Assembly (NCBI GenBank): GCA_035284745.1
Contig: JAYKIL010000004.1
Coordinates: forward strand, 1-50,097
Source: JAYKJB01 sp035284745 [NCBI: Candidatus Sericytochromatia bacterium]
Lineage (GTDB): Bacteria; Cyanobacteriota; Sericytochromatia; S15B-MN24
Length of the DNA: 50,097 bases
Direction of reading: 5' to 3'
Part shown: in pieces, positions 17,242 to 25,034 of the stretch
Layout: every line of letters begins with the position of its first letter
Position numbering within the stretch: the stretch's first letter is position 1
Notes under the pieces: generated by a model
Database searches by the model: none
The model's input: only the letters and a program-made list of their open reading frames with translations
Told to the model about the DNA's origin: nothing
Made by a program: the position numbers and the translations under genes

Positions 17242-17576
17242 TGGACAGCCCCTTTTTGTGTCGGGTCTTGCCCATCTTGGCGCAACAATTGATGCAGCAT
17301 CGCCTCACGAAGCGTGTTGCCGCTGGCCGTTGTGTAGGCTTGAGCAAGTTCCTGGTCCATCAGGTGCATCAGCACGTTCGTATCGCCCCCCCCGAAAATA
17401 CCCCCTTCGTCCTCGCCCGCGGCTGATTCCCTCATTTCTCGAAACATCTGAGAAAAAAGGATGCTTGCGAAGTCGTCAACAGCCTTTTTGAGTTGTTCTT
17501 CCCGCGCGGCACTCGAAGGCTTTTGGAAGCCTTCAACAGGCATCGGTAAGAAGGTGGGGGCGACGATCGGTTGCAT
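17238..17576 (-). CDS. flgJ: FlgJ-like rod-binding protein (without muramidase domain)
   Basis: Predicted rod cap or scaffold in the periplasm; 112 aa. It matches only the FlgJ N-terminal domain (DDFASILFSQMFREMRESAA, GIFGGGDTNVLMHLMDQELA, LREAMLHQLL). The C-terminal peptidoglycan hydrolase domain of enteric FlgJ is absent, as in many non-enteric bacteria. I prefer the ATG at 17576, with GGAG five bases upstream, to a longer start at 17624. It lies 25 bases after flgI and overlaps fliA by four bases. Confidence 0.88.
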   Translation of the reverse strand: MQPIVAPTFLPMPVEGFQKPSSAAREEQLKKAVDDFASILFSQMFREMRESAAGEDEGGIFGGGDTNVLMHLMDQELAQAYTTASGNTLREAMLHQLLRQDGQDPTQKGAVQ

Positions 17577-17601
17577 AGAGGCTCCTTGATACCTTTTTAC
17601 C

Positions 17602-18735
17602 CTACATGATCTCCAAGTGCGCATTCAAGGCACCGGCTGCTTTGATGCTTTGCACGATGGAGATCAACTCGCGGGGCTTTACCCCCAGGGCATTCAGGGC
17701 CTTGACCAGTTGTCCAAGAGTAGTTCCACTTTCCATAGTAACCGCTTTTGCAGGTTGTTCCATGACGTTTATTCTGGAATTTTGCGTGACCACGGTTTGC
17801 CCTTGGCTGAAGGGCGCGGGTTGCGACACCGAGGTTTGGGTCTCCACCTTCACAATCAGGGCCCCGTGTGAGATGGCGACAGGGTCAATCCGCGTGTTGG
17901 CCCCCATCAAGACCGTTCCACTGCGTTCTTCGATGATGACTTTAGCCACGTGGTCCGGTTTTAGGGTGAGTTGCTCGATTCTTGCGATCAGTTCCGGAAC
18001 GCGATCGCGATAAACGTTGGTTACATAGCATCGCACCGTGCCCGCATCGCTGGCTTGGGCAACCGCCAAGGCACTTTTGTTGATGGCCTCTGCCATGCGG
18101 GCTGCGGTGGCGTAGTCCGGATTCACCAGGTTAATGTGCATAAATCCGGTGTTGTCAACGACCGTGACGGGAACCTCGCGTTCCACCAGACCCCCGTTGG
18201 GCACTCGCCCCACGACGACGTTGTTCTTCGTAGTTTGAGAGGCAGAAGCCGTCGAAACGAATCCACCCGTTGAGATGGGGCCTTGCGCCAGTACGTAAGT
18301 TCGACCGTCGGTGGCACGCAAAGGAGTTTGCAGCAACACGCCGTTGGTAATCGCACGCGCGTCCCCGATGCTTGCAACCGTTACATCCACACTCTGGCCA
18401 GGTTTGAGAAAAGGTGGCAGCGTAGCTGTAACGGTAACCAAGGCCGCATTGCGCGTTTGAAGCGAATTGCGCAGTTCATTCGGGGGAATGTTGTTGAGTC
18501 TTTGAATGACGTTCTCGAGCGCTTGGTTCGTGATCCGAACCTGTTGGCTGTCGCCGGTGCCCTGCAGGCCCACAACCAGCCCGAGGCCCGCCACTTGGTT
18601 GGGACGGGCGCCTTGGAAGGCCGCGATATCCTTGACTCTGACCTCAGCGCCTTGGGTTAAAATTTGCGCTTGGCTCACGGGCGTCAGCGCCAAAGTGAGC
18701 ATTAAGGTGACTGTCAGAAGTTGTAACGCGCGCAT
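17602..18735 (-). CDS. flgI: Flagellar P-ring protein FlgI
   Basis: Periplasmic bushing around the rod in the peptidoglycan layer; 377 aa. A signal peptide (LLTVTLMLTLALTPVSQAQ) precedes the mature start. Family motifs run through the whole length (VKDIAAFQGARPNQVAGLGL, VVGLQGTGDS, NVAAVTVTA-like strands, ERSGTVLMGANTRI, GTTLGQLVKALNALGVKPRE, ISIVQSIKAAGALNAHLEIM). Length is normal. Its presence with flgH shows a diderm envelope. Confidence 0.96.
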   Translation of the reverse strand: MRALQLLTVTLMLTLALTPVSQAQILTQGAEVRVKDIAAFQGARPNQVAGLGLVVGLQGTGDSQQVRITNQALENVIQRLNNIPPNELRNSLQTRNAALVTVTATLPPFLKPGQSVDVTVASIGDARAITNGVLLQTPLRATDGRTYVLAQGPISTGGFVSTASASQTTKNNVVVGRVPNGGLVEREVPVTVVDNTGFMHINLVNPDYATAARMAEAINKSALAVAQASDAGTVRCYVTNVYRDRVPELIARIEQLTLKPDHVAKVIIEERSGTVLMGANTRIDPVAISHGALIVKVETQTSVSQPAPFSQGQTVVTQNSRINVMEQPAKAVTMESGTTLGQLVKALNALGVKPRELISIVQSIKAAGALNAHLEIM

Positions 18736-18768
18736 AGTTGGAACTCTCTGCCAGAGGATAGGGACGAT

Positions 18769-19359
18769 CTACCACAACCAGTTGAATAGGCGAGTGAGAA
18801 GACCTGGTGTAGCTTTTGCGGTGGCGGGGCCGGAACCTTTGACATCGATATTGGCATCGGCCACCCGGCTCGAATCAATTCGGTTGTCGGGCGAAATGTC
18901 CAAGGGGCGTACTATTCCCCGTATGGTAATATTCGTCTCTTCATCGTTGACGCGGAGGAGTTTCGAACCCACAATGCGCAACGTCCCGTTCGGTAAGACC
19001 TCTTCTATCCGCGCAGTGACATCCATTTGTAAGCGCCCGTTCCGACTCGTCAGACCTTCCCCTTGGAAGTCATCCCTGCCGCGGATATCGGTGGCGTTCT
19101 GAAGCAATCCCGGAATAAGGCCTCCAAAATCGAAGTCGGTTCGAATTCGCCCGTCTTTTCTGCGGTTGGTCAGGGCGCTTGATTCGGCGATGGTTCGCTC
19201 GGTCACCACCACCGTAATCAGGTTTCCCACTCCCAGGTATGGTCGGGCGAAACCCGTCAGATTCTCGTTCGGGCCCTCGGTAAAAAGGGAATCTGCCCAC
19301 ACCGGTGAGGAAGAAAGGACCAGTGTGGCAGCGGCCAACCCAACGGCAATTTTACGCAC
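18769..19359 (-). CDS. flgH: Flagellar L-ring protein FlgH (no lipobox)
   Basis: Outer-membrane ring of the flagellar basal body; 196 aa. Motifs: GNLITVVVTERT, ARIEEVLPNGTLRIVGSKLL, VNDEETNITIRGIVRPLDIS. Enteric FlgH is a lipoprotein. Here the signal peptide ends SSPVWADSLF with no cysteine, so cleavage by signal peptidase I is expected and lipid anchoring is absent. GTG start at 19359 with GGAG eight bases upstream. The stop of flgA lies 5 bases before this start. Confidence 0.93.
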   Translation of the reverse strand: MRKIAVGLAAATLVLSSSPVWADSLFTEGPNENLTGFARPYLGVGNLITVVVTERTIAESSALTNRRKDGRIRTDFDFGGLIPGLLQNATDIRGRDDFQGEGLTSRNGRLQMDVTARIEEVLPNGTLRIVGSKLLRVNDEETNITIRGIVRPLDISPDNRIDSSRVADANIDVKGSGPATAKATPGLLTRLFNWLW

Positions 19360-19364
19360 GAGAG

Positions 19365-20072
19365 TTACTCCTCTAGTCGTAGTTCGACCTTGTTAGGCCC
19401 TGTGACGCGCGCCATAAATTCGTGCTTACTTTCTAAATTGACAATCTTTACCAGTTGTCCGATGCCCCCTGCGGAACGGGCCTGTCCCCTGCTGATAACG
19501 GTTAAACCCCCCGCTTTGACGGTGACAGAGACGTCCTCGCCCATTTTGATTAAATTGGGGACCTTAAACATTCTCGCTGTCAGCAGGGTCCCTGGGTAGA
19601 TATCCTGAGTGCACTCGTTCCCGATGACCTGCGCCAATTCCGTCAAGGGGGATTGATTGGGGTGATTCAGCGCGCGACGGCTCCATTCGAAGTCTTCCGC
19701 TTGCGGAATGCTGCCGCGGGCAATTCTTCTTCTGCTCACCAGGACGTTGCGCATCACTTGAATGTTCAGTCGAGGGAAAATCGTCCGAAACTTTTGACCG
19801 TTGACCAGCACTTGCACTGGAACGCTTGCAGTGCCTCCCAAGGAAGCATTTTCACTCACCCTGATGGACACTTTACCTGCAGGCAGAGCCGGAACGAGGT
19901 TATTCAATGACATATCTCGCCAGGCCACATCGATGTCGCCCTTCGATATCTGCAAGCGTTTCATCGCTTCGTGACGAACCGCTTCGATGACGTCACTTTC
20001 ACGCAATTGCGGAGCGGCATGTGCCGCCGGCGCTGCCGCGAGAAACAAGGTTGTCAATAACAGTCTTAACAT
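19365..20072 (-). CDS. flgA: Flagellar P-ring assembly chaperone FlgA
   Basis: Periplasmic chaperone for FlgI polymerisation; 235 aa. I choose the ATG at 20072 because it opens a clean signal peptide (MLRLLLTTLFLAAAPAAHAA); the frame extends upstream without Shine-Dalgarno support. The C-terminal SAF domain is clear (VSRRRIARGSIPQAEDFEWS, GTLLTARMFKVPNLIKMGED, VSVTVKAGGLTVISRGQA). It lies directly before flgH in the same operon. Confidence 0.92.
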   Translation of the reverse strand: MLRLLLTTLFLAAAPAAHAAPQLRESDVIEAVRHEAMKRLQISKGDIDVAWRDMSLNNLVPALPAGKVSIRVSENASLGGTASVPVQVLVNGQKFRTIFPRLNIQVMRNVLVSRRRIARGSIPQAEDFEWSRRALNHPNQSPLTELAQVIGNECTQDIYPGTLLTARMFKVPNLIKMGEDVSVTVKAGGLTVISRGQARSAGGIGQLVKIVNLESKHEFMARVTGPNKVELRLEE

Positions 20073-20275
20073 AGTGCTGTCCCAACTTAACAAGCTGGAG
20101 TTCTGGGCGTCGGTGAGGCCCGTTACGCTCAGTGCCTCGCGGCGGGCGAAAAGTGGGTGAAAGTGATGGTAAAACAGAACACTTCCTGTAACACCATCGG
20201 CATAGCAGGAAGTGGGCTTGACCAAAAAAGCGAGAGAAACCGCGCAGCGGGTGGTCTGCGAAGCGCTCAGGGAGA
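20073..20275 (-). other. flgG-flgA intergenic region with a 9-bp inverted repeat
   Basis: 203 bases between flgG and flgA, the largest gap inside the rod/ring block. It holds CACTTCCTG at 20180-20188 and its complement CAGGAAGTG at 20206-20214, with a 17-base loop. No T-run follows, so it could be a weak attenuator or processing site. I see no coding sequence and no convincing promoter. Confidence 0.4.
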
Positions 20276-21067
20276 TTACCGGAACAACTGGTTCGCCGTG
20301 TCCATCATTTTGTCGGAAACTTGGATGGCCTTTGAGGCGGTGTCGTAGGACTTCTGTGTGGCAATCATCGTGACCATTTCAGTCACAATGTCCACATTCG
20401 AAGTTTCCAGCATGCCCTGTTTGATAAGTCCACGCCCCTCAAGGGCGGGACGACCGACGGTGGGTTCTCCCGAAGCCGGCGTTTGCTTCAGCAAATTGTT
20501 ACCAATGGCTGATAATCCGGCAGGATTTGGAAAGCGAGCAATTTGAAGAACGCCAACCTCTTCTTGTTGCGGACTGAGGGGGCGACGAACCAACACGAGG
20601 CCATCTTCTCTGATATGAATGTCGGTGGCATCAATGGGAATCTGCAATTCAGGAGAGAGCACAAGGCCTGTTGACGTGACAATGCGTCGGTTTTGGTCCA
20701 ACTTGAACGAACCGTCTCGCGTGAAGGCCAACGTTCCATCGCGTTCTTGCACGATAAAGAAATCATTGACGAGGCCGATGGCGTTGCTCGAGTTGTCGAT
20801 GGCGAGGTGAAGGGGGTTGTTCGAAACTTGAAACGACCCGTGGGAATACAGTTTGGTCGACGCAATTGGTCGAACACCGCGCCCTACCTGATAGCCGGCA
20901 TACTCCAGTCCTGGTTGGTTGAGGGTCTGATAAACCAGGTCTTGAAAGTCGACCATGGACTTCTTAAAGCCAGTGGTATTCACGTTCGCCAAGTTGTTGG
21001 CGATGGTGTCGATACGCATTTGCTGTGCTTGCATACCCGTTGCCGCAGTCCAGATGCCGTGAATCAT
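20276..21067 (-). CDS. flgG: Flagellar distal rod protein FlgG
   Basis: Distal rod subunit, 263 aa, close to the family length of about 260. It carries the rod/hook N-terminal motif (WTAATGMQAQQMRIDTIANN, LANVNTTGFKKSMVDFQDL), an FlgG-like core (VGRGVRPIAS, FFIVQERDGTLAFTRDGSFK) and the C-terminal motif (LETSNVDIVTEMVTMIATQK). Start ATG at 21067 with AGAGGAA upstream. It follows flgF by 34 bases. Confidence 0.95.
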   Translation of the reverse strand: MIHGIWTAATGMQAQQMRIDTIANNLANVNTTGFKKSMVDFQDLVYQTLNQPGLEYAGYQVGRGVRPIASTKLYSHGSFQVSNNPLHLAIDNSSNAIGLVNDFFIVQERDGTLAFTRDGSFKLDQNRRIVTSTGLVLSPELQIPIDATDIHIREDGLVLVRRPLSPQQEEVGVLQIARFPNPAGLSAIGNNLLKQTPASGEPTVGRPALEGRGLIKQGMLETSNVDIVTEMVTMIATQKSYDTASKAIQVSDKMMDTANQLFR

Positions 21068-21101
21068 CGCGGTGTTCCTCTTGAAGTTTGGCGCAGGGCG
21101 T

Positions 21102-21836
21102 CTATACCGAGCGACCCAAGTCGTTGACGGTTTTGTTCAGAAGGTTGTCCTGAATGGTAATCGCCTTCTGGTCAAAGCTAAATGAACGGTTCAGCGCAAT
21201 CATGTTCACCATTTCACTGATAACGTTCACATTGGAGTTTTCTAGAAATCCTTGTTCCATGGAGTAACCGCCTTGGGCTGCCGGGACAGTGGCGAGGCTC
21301 ACAGGGAAATTGACGGACGAGACATTGGCGGGGCCCACAACCTTGATTTGCGCCACTTGATTATTTCCAGACATTACGCCGCCGTCAGGTCGAATCCGCA
21401 GTGTTTCTGTGGCGATGGCACCCAGCCTGATAAATTGGTTGTCGGCACCCAGGACGCGGGCGCCGTCTTGGGCGGCGAGGTAGCCCTCGGCATCTAGGCG
21501 AAAATCTCCATTGCGGGTCACTTTCACTGTTCCGTTGGTGTCCTGTGTTTGAAAGTATCCATCGCCGGATATCGCAAGATTTAATGGGTTATTGGTGCGT
21601 ACCAGCGAACCTTGATTTTCCCACCGGGCTTGCCCTGCATTGTAGACCCCCAAGCCCACCCGGTTTGCATCGGTGGGCCTGCTAAATTGCGTCACAAGGT
21701 CGCCGAACGTTTCCGGCAACAGTTGCGTGCGCTTGTAGCCAGGCGTATTCACATTCGCCATGTTGGCAGCCACTTCAGTCAATTGCTGCATCTGGAAATT
21801 CATGCCGCTCGCTGCGATGTAAATACCTTTTAGCAC
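21102..21836 (-). CDS. flgF: Flagellar rod protein FlgF (FlgG-like)
   Basis: Rod subunit of 244 aa, paralogous to the next gene. Motifs: IYIAASGMNFQMQQLTEVAA, NMANVNTPGYKRTQLL, DGYFQTQDTNGTVKVTRNGD, FLENSNVNVISEMVNMIALN. The order flgF-flgG supports FlgF, although single proteins of this class are hard to separate from FlgG. GTG start at 21836 with AGGTAA upstream. Confidence 0.88.
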   Translation of the reverse strand: MLKGIYIAASGMNFQMQQLTEVAANMANVNTPGYKRTQLLPETFGDLVTQFSRPTDANRVGLGVYNAGQARWENQGSLVRTNNPLNLAISGDGYFQTQDTNGTVKVTRNGDFRLDAEGYLAAQDGARVLGADNQFIRLGAIATETLRIRPDGGVMSGNNQVAQIKVVGPANVSSVNFPVSLATVPAAQGGYSMEQGFLENSNVNVISEMVNMIALNRSFSFDQKAITIQDNLLNKTVNDLGRSV

Positions 21837-21866
21837 GTCAGGTTACCTGTTTCAGAGTGAGGGGGA

Positions 21867-22205
21867 TTATGGGCGTTTGTTGCCTGAGGTGGGTTGGTCC
21901 AGAGCAAAAATGAAACCAATCACCTCGTCGACTGCATCAGCCAGGATTGGTGGAATAAGGCCGTCGGCCTCAATGGAAAGCTGTGGAGAGCGTTTGGGGT
22001 TGGTATGGGCTTGGGGAACGATGAAATTGAATTCACCCGGTGGGCTGTTGGGATCGAGTCGGATGGGAAATCCGGCCTCTTGAGAGGCGAGGGAGGGTTC
22101 GGTGTCACTCTGCGATGGCAGCGCCCTCAAGTGACCGGCACGTTCGCCCGGCGTTCGGGGGTGACGGGGGCGGCGCCGTTTATCATCGGGAGGGGATGGT
22201 GGCAC
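21867..22205 (-). CDS. Small protein with an FlhB-cytoplasmic-domain-like C-terminus
   Basis: 112 aa. The GTG start at 22205 lies two bases after the stop of the fliK-like gene, implying coupled translation; GGAG is ten bases upstream. The last third (DGLIPPILADAVDEVIGFIF) matches the end of FlhB-type cytoplasmic domains, where IPEELYEAVAEVLAFVY is typical. The preceding AGFPIRLDP resembles the HGIPI segment. The N-terminal third is Pro/Arg-rich and lacks the usual ALxYD and APxVVAKG motifs. Free FlhB-C homologues, such as YlqH after the FliK-like YlqG of Bacillus, occur in this same position. I infer an export-specificity accessory factor, but the weak N-terminus leaves room for a decaying gene. 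Confidence 0.5.
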   Translation of the reverse strand: MPPSPPDDKRRRPRHPRTPGERAGHLRALPSQSDTEPSLASQEAGFPIRLDPNSPPGEFNFIVPQAHTNPKRSPQLSIEADGLIPPILADAVDEVIGFIFALDQPTSGNKRP

Positions 22206-22207
22206 GG

Positions 22208-23317
22208 CTAAAGCACTCCCTGCACGCGCGAGAGACGCTTGATGTCACGTCGTTTCGGCAACAGTGTGCTAATGGAACGCGATGCCCCGAGTGCCTGACA
22301 CGCGAGAATATCGACTTGATAGTTGCGCTGACTCAACCGGCTTCGAAGCCCTGCCAGGCGTGGATCCAGTCTTTTCTTTATCTTGTCGTCTTGAACATCA
22401 AATCGGACAGAAAGATGCTCTCGCATGGACGTCATGTCGACAACCATCCGTCCTTGGGAGAGCGTTTCAACGGCCAGGGTGATACGGGTAAATGGTTGGG
22501 TATTTTCGCTGCCGCCGCCCTCTTCTTGAATGAAAATCTCAGCGGGGAGGGGTTGATGTTGGCGCCAAATGAAAAAAGGCAGATAGAAATTGTTCGCGCC
22601 CGGGGGAGTGAGGAGGCGATGGGCTTCCAAAAGGTCGCCAAGACGCCCTAACTCTGTGGCTGTATCAGGGGAAAGGCGTTTGGAATCGACGCGTGTGAAG
22701 TCCTCTCTGAGGCCTCCGAGTAATTTTTGGAAGTCTTTCAGTTGTCCGAGTAGATTTTTGTCGAGATGGCCCAGTTGCCAAATGCTGTTCAGTTTTTGGC
22801 CGATGCCGGCCAGTTGAGGGTTGCTTTCTCCCTTCACTGCCATCGTGAGGCGGGCCAATAAATGGCTCAGGGGGCCACCGCTCAGTAATTGCCCCATCGC
22901 TTGCATGTTGCCGGCGTTCACCGCGAGCCCCTTGCTCATCAACGCCACAATGGCCTCAAGCTTGGTTGTGTCGCCTTCCCCAATTTGGCTCCAAATTTGC
23001 GAAACCTCGTTGATCCGTTCGGGGTCCAGGCCTTCTCCATAACGCAACAGTTGTTGGGCGATTCTTAAATTTCCGAGTGTTGGTGAAAGGCCCATGCCCG
23101 CCAGCCGGGCCATAATCGAAGCATCCGTGTGGAATCCAAAATAGCGCGGGGTCGTTTTGCCCCTCGAAGCCCCCGTGAGGTCTTCGCTGCCCGATGCTTT
23201 GCCCGCCCCGCCCGCGTTTCCTGTTCCGGACAGCCCCAAGCCTCCCGGTGCGGTGGGATGTCGGCCGCCGGAAGGGTGAGTGCCGGAGAGTGGTGGGTTG
23301 CCCGGTATCTCAGGCAT
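22208..23317 (-). CDS. fliK: FliK-like flagellar hook-length control protein
   Basis: Predicted secreted ruler that sets hook length and switches export specificity; 369 aa. The N-terminus is Gly/Pro/Ser-rich and low in complexity, followed by helical stretches. The last 130 residues carry the FliK C-terminal pattern: NNFYLPFFIWRQHQPLPAEI, RITLAVETLSQGRMVVDMTS, HLSVRFDVQDDKIKKRLDPR, LAGLRSRLSQRNYQVDILAC. The start ATG at 23317 has GAGG seven bases upstream. As the first gene of the flagellar run and next to an FlhB-like gene, the context supports the call. Sequence conservation is loose, as usual for FliK. Confidence 0.7.
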   Translation of the reverse strand: MPEIPGNPPLSGTHPSGGRHPTAPGGLGLSGTGNAGGAGKASGSEDLTGASRGKTTPRYFGFHTDASIMARLAGMGLSPTLGNLRIAQQLLRYGEGLDPERINEVSQIWSQIGEGDTTKLEAIVALMSKGLAVNAGNMQAMGQLLSGGPLSHLLARLTMAVKGESNPQLAGIGQKLNSIWQLGHLDKNLLGQLKDFQKLLGGLREDFTRVDSKRLSPDTATELGRLGDLLEAHRLLTPPGANNFYLPFFIWRQHQPLPAEIFIQEEGGGSENTQPFTRITLAVETLSQGRMVVDMTSMREHLSVRFDVQDDKIKKRLDPRLAGLRSRLSQRNYQVDILACQALGASRSISTLLPKRRDIKRLSRVQGVL

Positions 23318-23432
23318 GGACGAACCTCAGAGTAATCAGCGCTCTCCGTCTCGTACCCCCGGAGGTCAGGCCGGAAAACGCAGGACCACTCCAGATTATG
23401 TTACTTCGCGAGGCCTGTGTCTATGATCAGGC

Positions 23433-23924
23433 TCACCAGCGTTTCCAGAACTGCCAACGCGGTGCGGCCTCCGGCCGGTTTCCGTGAAGTTCACGCAATT
23501 CCGCTTTCAGGGACTCAACTTGCGCAAGGTCTGATGCTTCGTCGTCGTGATTCAACTCATCTTCGACGGGGGGCGTTTCCCACTCGTCGTCTTGAGGCGG
23601 TTCAGGTGCTTCGTGACCGAGGCGGGTCTCAATCGCAGTACACGAGTCTTCAATCAACTCCAGAGATTTGATGAGCGCGAGCAAATCTGCGTCTTGGGTC
23701 GAAAAACACAATTGGCCTTGACCGTCGAAACGACGTTCCCAGTTGAAGTCACTTAACCACGCCCGCACCGTTTGTTCGGAAACGCCCAACTCAACAGACA
23801 GGTCGCTGACTGAGAGCAGGGGGGAGTCTAGGTCTTTGGGGATGATGACGTGCGATTTCATTTCAGGTGAACAGGCAACAACGCGACGGAACTTGGTGTC
23901 CGATCTATCGACGGCTCTAACCAT
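23433..23924 (-). CDS. MerR-like helix-turn-helix protein with acidic tail
   Basis: 163 aa, function not known. Residues about 36-90 follow the MerR-type pattern: a helix-turn-helix (LSVSDLSVELGVSEQTVRAW) and a wing-like segment ending at STQDADLLALIKSLELI. After it come an acidic, Pro-rich stretch (PEPPQDDEWETPPVEDELNH), a short helix and a basic aromatic end (PRWQFWKRW). The start is uncertain: the ATG at 23924 has AAGG nine bases upstream, the ATG at 23861 begins nearer the domain, and a GTG at 23954 is also in frame. It lies between ygfZ and the flagellar run, all on one strand, so it may regulate flagellar genes; this is inference. Confidence 0.6.
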   Translation of the reverse strand: MVRAVDRSDTKFRRVVACSPEMKSHVIIPKDLDSPLLSVSDLSVELGVSEQTVRAWLSDFNWERRFDGQGQLCFSTQDADLLALIKSLELIEDSCTAIETRLGHEAPEPPQDDEWETPPVEDELNHDDEASDLAQVESLKAELRELHGNRPEAAPRWQFWKRW

Positions 23925-23969
23925 CAACTGTAGCCTTGAATGCGTTATGTTCACTTGATTTGGGGTGTT

Positions 23970-24908
23970 TTATTCAGGTCGCCAGAACCATCGATCCGAC
24001 ACAGTTGCCGCAAAGCTTGTCCCGTCCTTCCCATGGAGCATCAGTTGTTGGTCGGGATGGGCAAAAGACCGTTTGATGACAGCCAGTACCCAATAACCCG
24101 ATGGGGCGTCCGGATCAGCGCTCACACTGCTGACTCTTCCGATGTTTTGGCTCTGATCTGATGGTTGATCTGTCCAAATTTCATCGCCGACGTGGGGCGC
24201 CGCGGACGTCGTCAAATCCAAAGCAACCAGGCTTCGCTGCACCTTGTCGTAATTCTTCAGCCTGGCAACGACCTCTTGGCCGATGTAGCAACCTTTGTTG
24301 CCGCTGATGGCTTTGTCCAGTCGGACCTCCCACGGATTGGTGCGTGGGTTAATCTCTTGTTCGGGGGCTGGAATTCCAAGAGAAATTCTCGCATTTTCGA
24401 TCTCATGGACCGTTGCCTCACGCCAGCCGGCGTCGGTCAATTGCCGCAGGGTTTTTGATGCAAGTTCGGGCGCGACACGCAGGATGCGCGCGCGGGGCCC
24501 GAATCCCGGCACTTGCCACCCGTTGCCGAGACTGTTGTTCGGATCAGTGGCTTGCAAACGGGTGAGATCCTCGGCACAGCGATCGCTGAGAACCATCCAC
24601 AAAGGTTCGTCTGGATGCCACTCCTCAACGGTGACATCTTCGGTGATGATATAGCGTTCGAGCCACGATTTGAGGGTACTGGTTTCACTGGTGTGAGTGA
24701 CCAAAATGTGTTCTTGGGGGCCACTGTCGACAACCACCCACCCCAAGAGCAGGCCTTTTTGGTCAACGAACGTCGTTTCTCGCGTTGCTTTTTCCGGCCC
24801 GGCAAGGAAATCGGCGGTGCTCGTGTTATGTAACAGGGCTCGGGCGTCTTTTCCTGTAAGGCGCAACAAGCGATAGGGGGCCTGAACAGAGAAAATTGAG
24901 TGATTCAT
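23970..24908 (-). CDS. ygfZ: YgfZ/GcvT-family folate-binding protein
   Basis: Tetrahydrofolate-dependent protein known to support iron-sulfur enzymes; 312 aa. The diagnostic motif KGCYIGQEVVAR is present with the conserved Cys at residue 207, and the GcvT-like fold is visible through the length (LLRLTGKDARALLHNTSTAD, DKAISGNKG, IGRVSSVS). The divergent neighbour is a cysteine desulfurase, the sulfur donor for Fe-S assembly, which fits this role. The ATG at 24908 is reasonable. On the minus strand, TATAAT lies about 90 bases upstream but without a good -35. Confidence 0.92.
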   Translation of the reverse strand: MNHSIFSVQAPYRLLRLTGKDARALLHNTSTADFLAGPEKATRETTFVDQKGLLLGWVVVDSGPQEHILVTHTSETSTLKSWLERYIITEDVTVEEWHPDEPLWMVLSDRCAEDLTRLQATDPNNSLGNGWQVPGFGPRARILRVAPELASKTLRQLTDAGWREATVHEIENARISLGIPAPEQEINPRTNPWEVRLDKAISGNKGCYIGQEVVARLKNYDKVQRSLVALDLTTSAAPHVGDEIWTDQPSDQSQNIGRVSSVSADPDAPSGYWVLAVIKRSFAHPDQQLMLHGKDGTSFAATVSDRWFWRPE

Positions 24909-25034
24909 AGGAGATCCAACATTGGCGCTGCTTTAAGGCAGCGAGGAATGGGGACGATGTGTATATGAAAGCGGATGCCCCCACATTATAGGGGGCAAAA
25001 GCCTGCCGTTACGAGGGCCGGGGGGGCAATCAAA
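24909..25034. promoter_or_regulatory. Divergent promoter region between ygfZ and the cysteine desulfurase gene
   Basis: 126 bases. GCCCCC and GGGGGC form a 6-bp inverted repeat at 24986-25005 that encloses TATAAT read on the minus strand. The -35 position for that box is poor, so a ygfZ promoter is only a candidate. The hairpin enclosing the -10 box could itself be an operator. Confidence 0.35.

Noticed and set aside
20180-20214. Inverted repeat as terminator between flgG and flgA
   Set aside because: The loop is long, no T-run follows, and flgA needs to be expressed with its neighbours.
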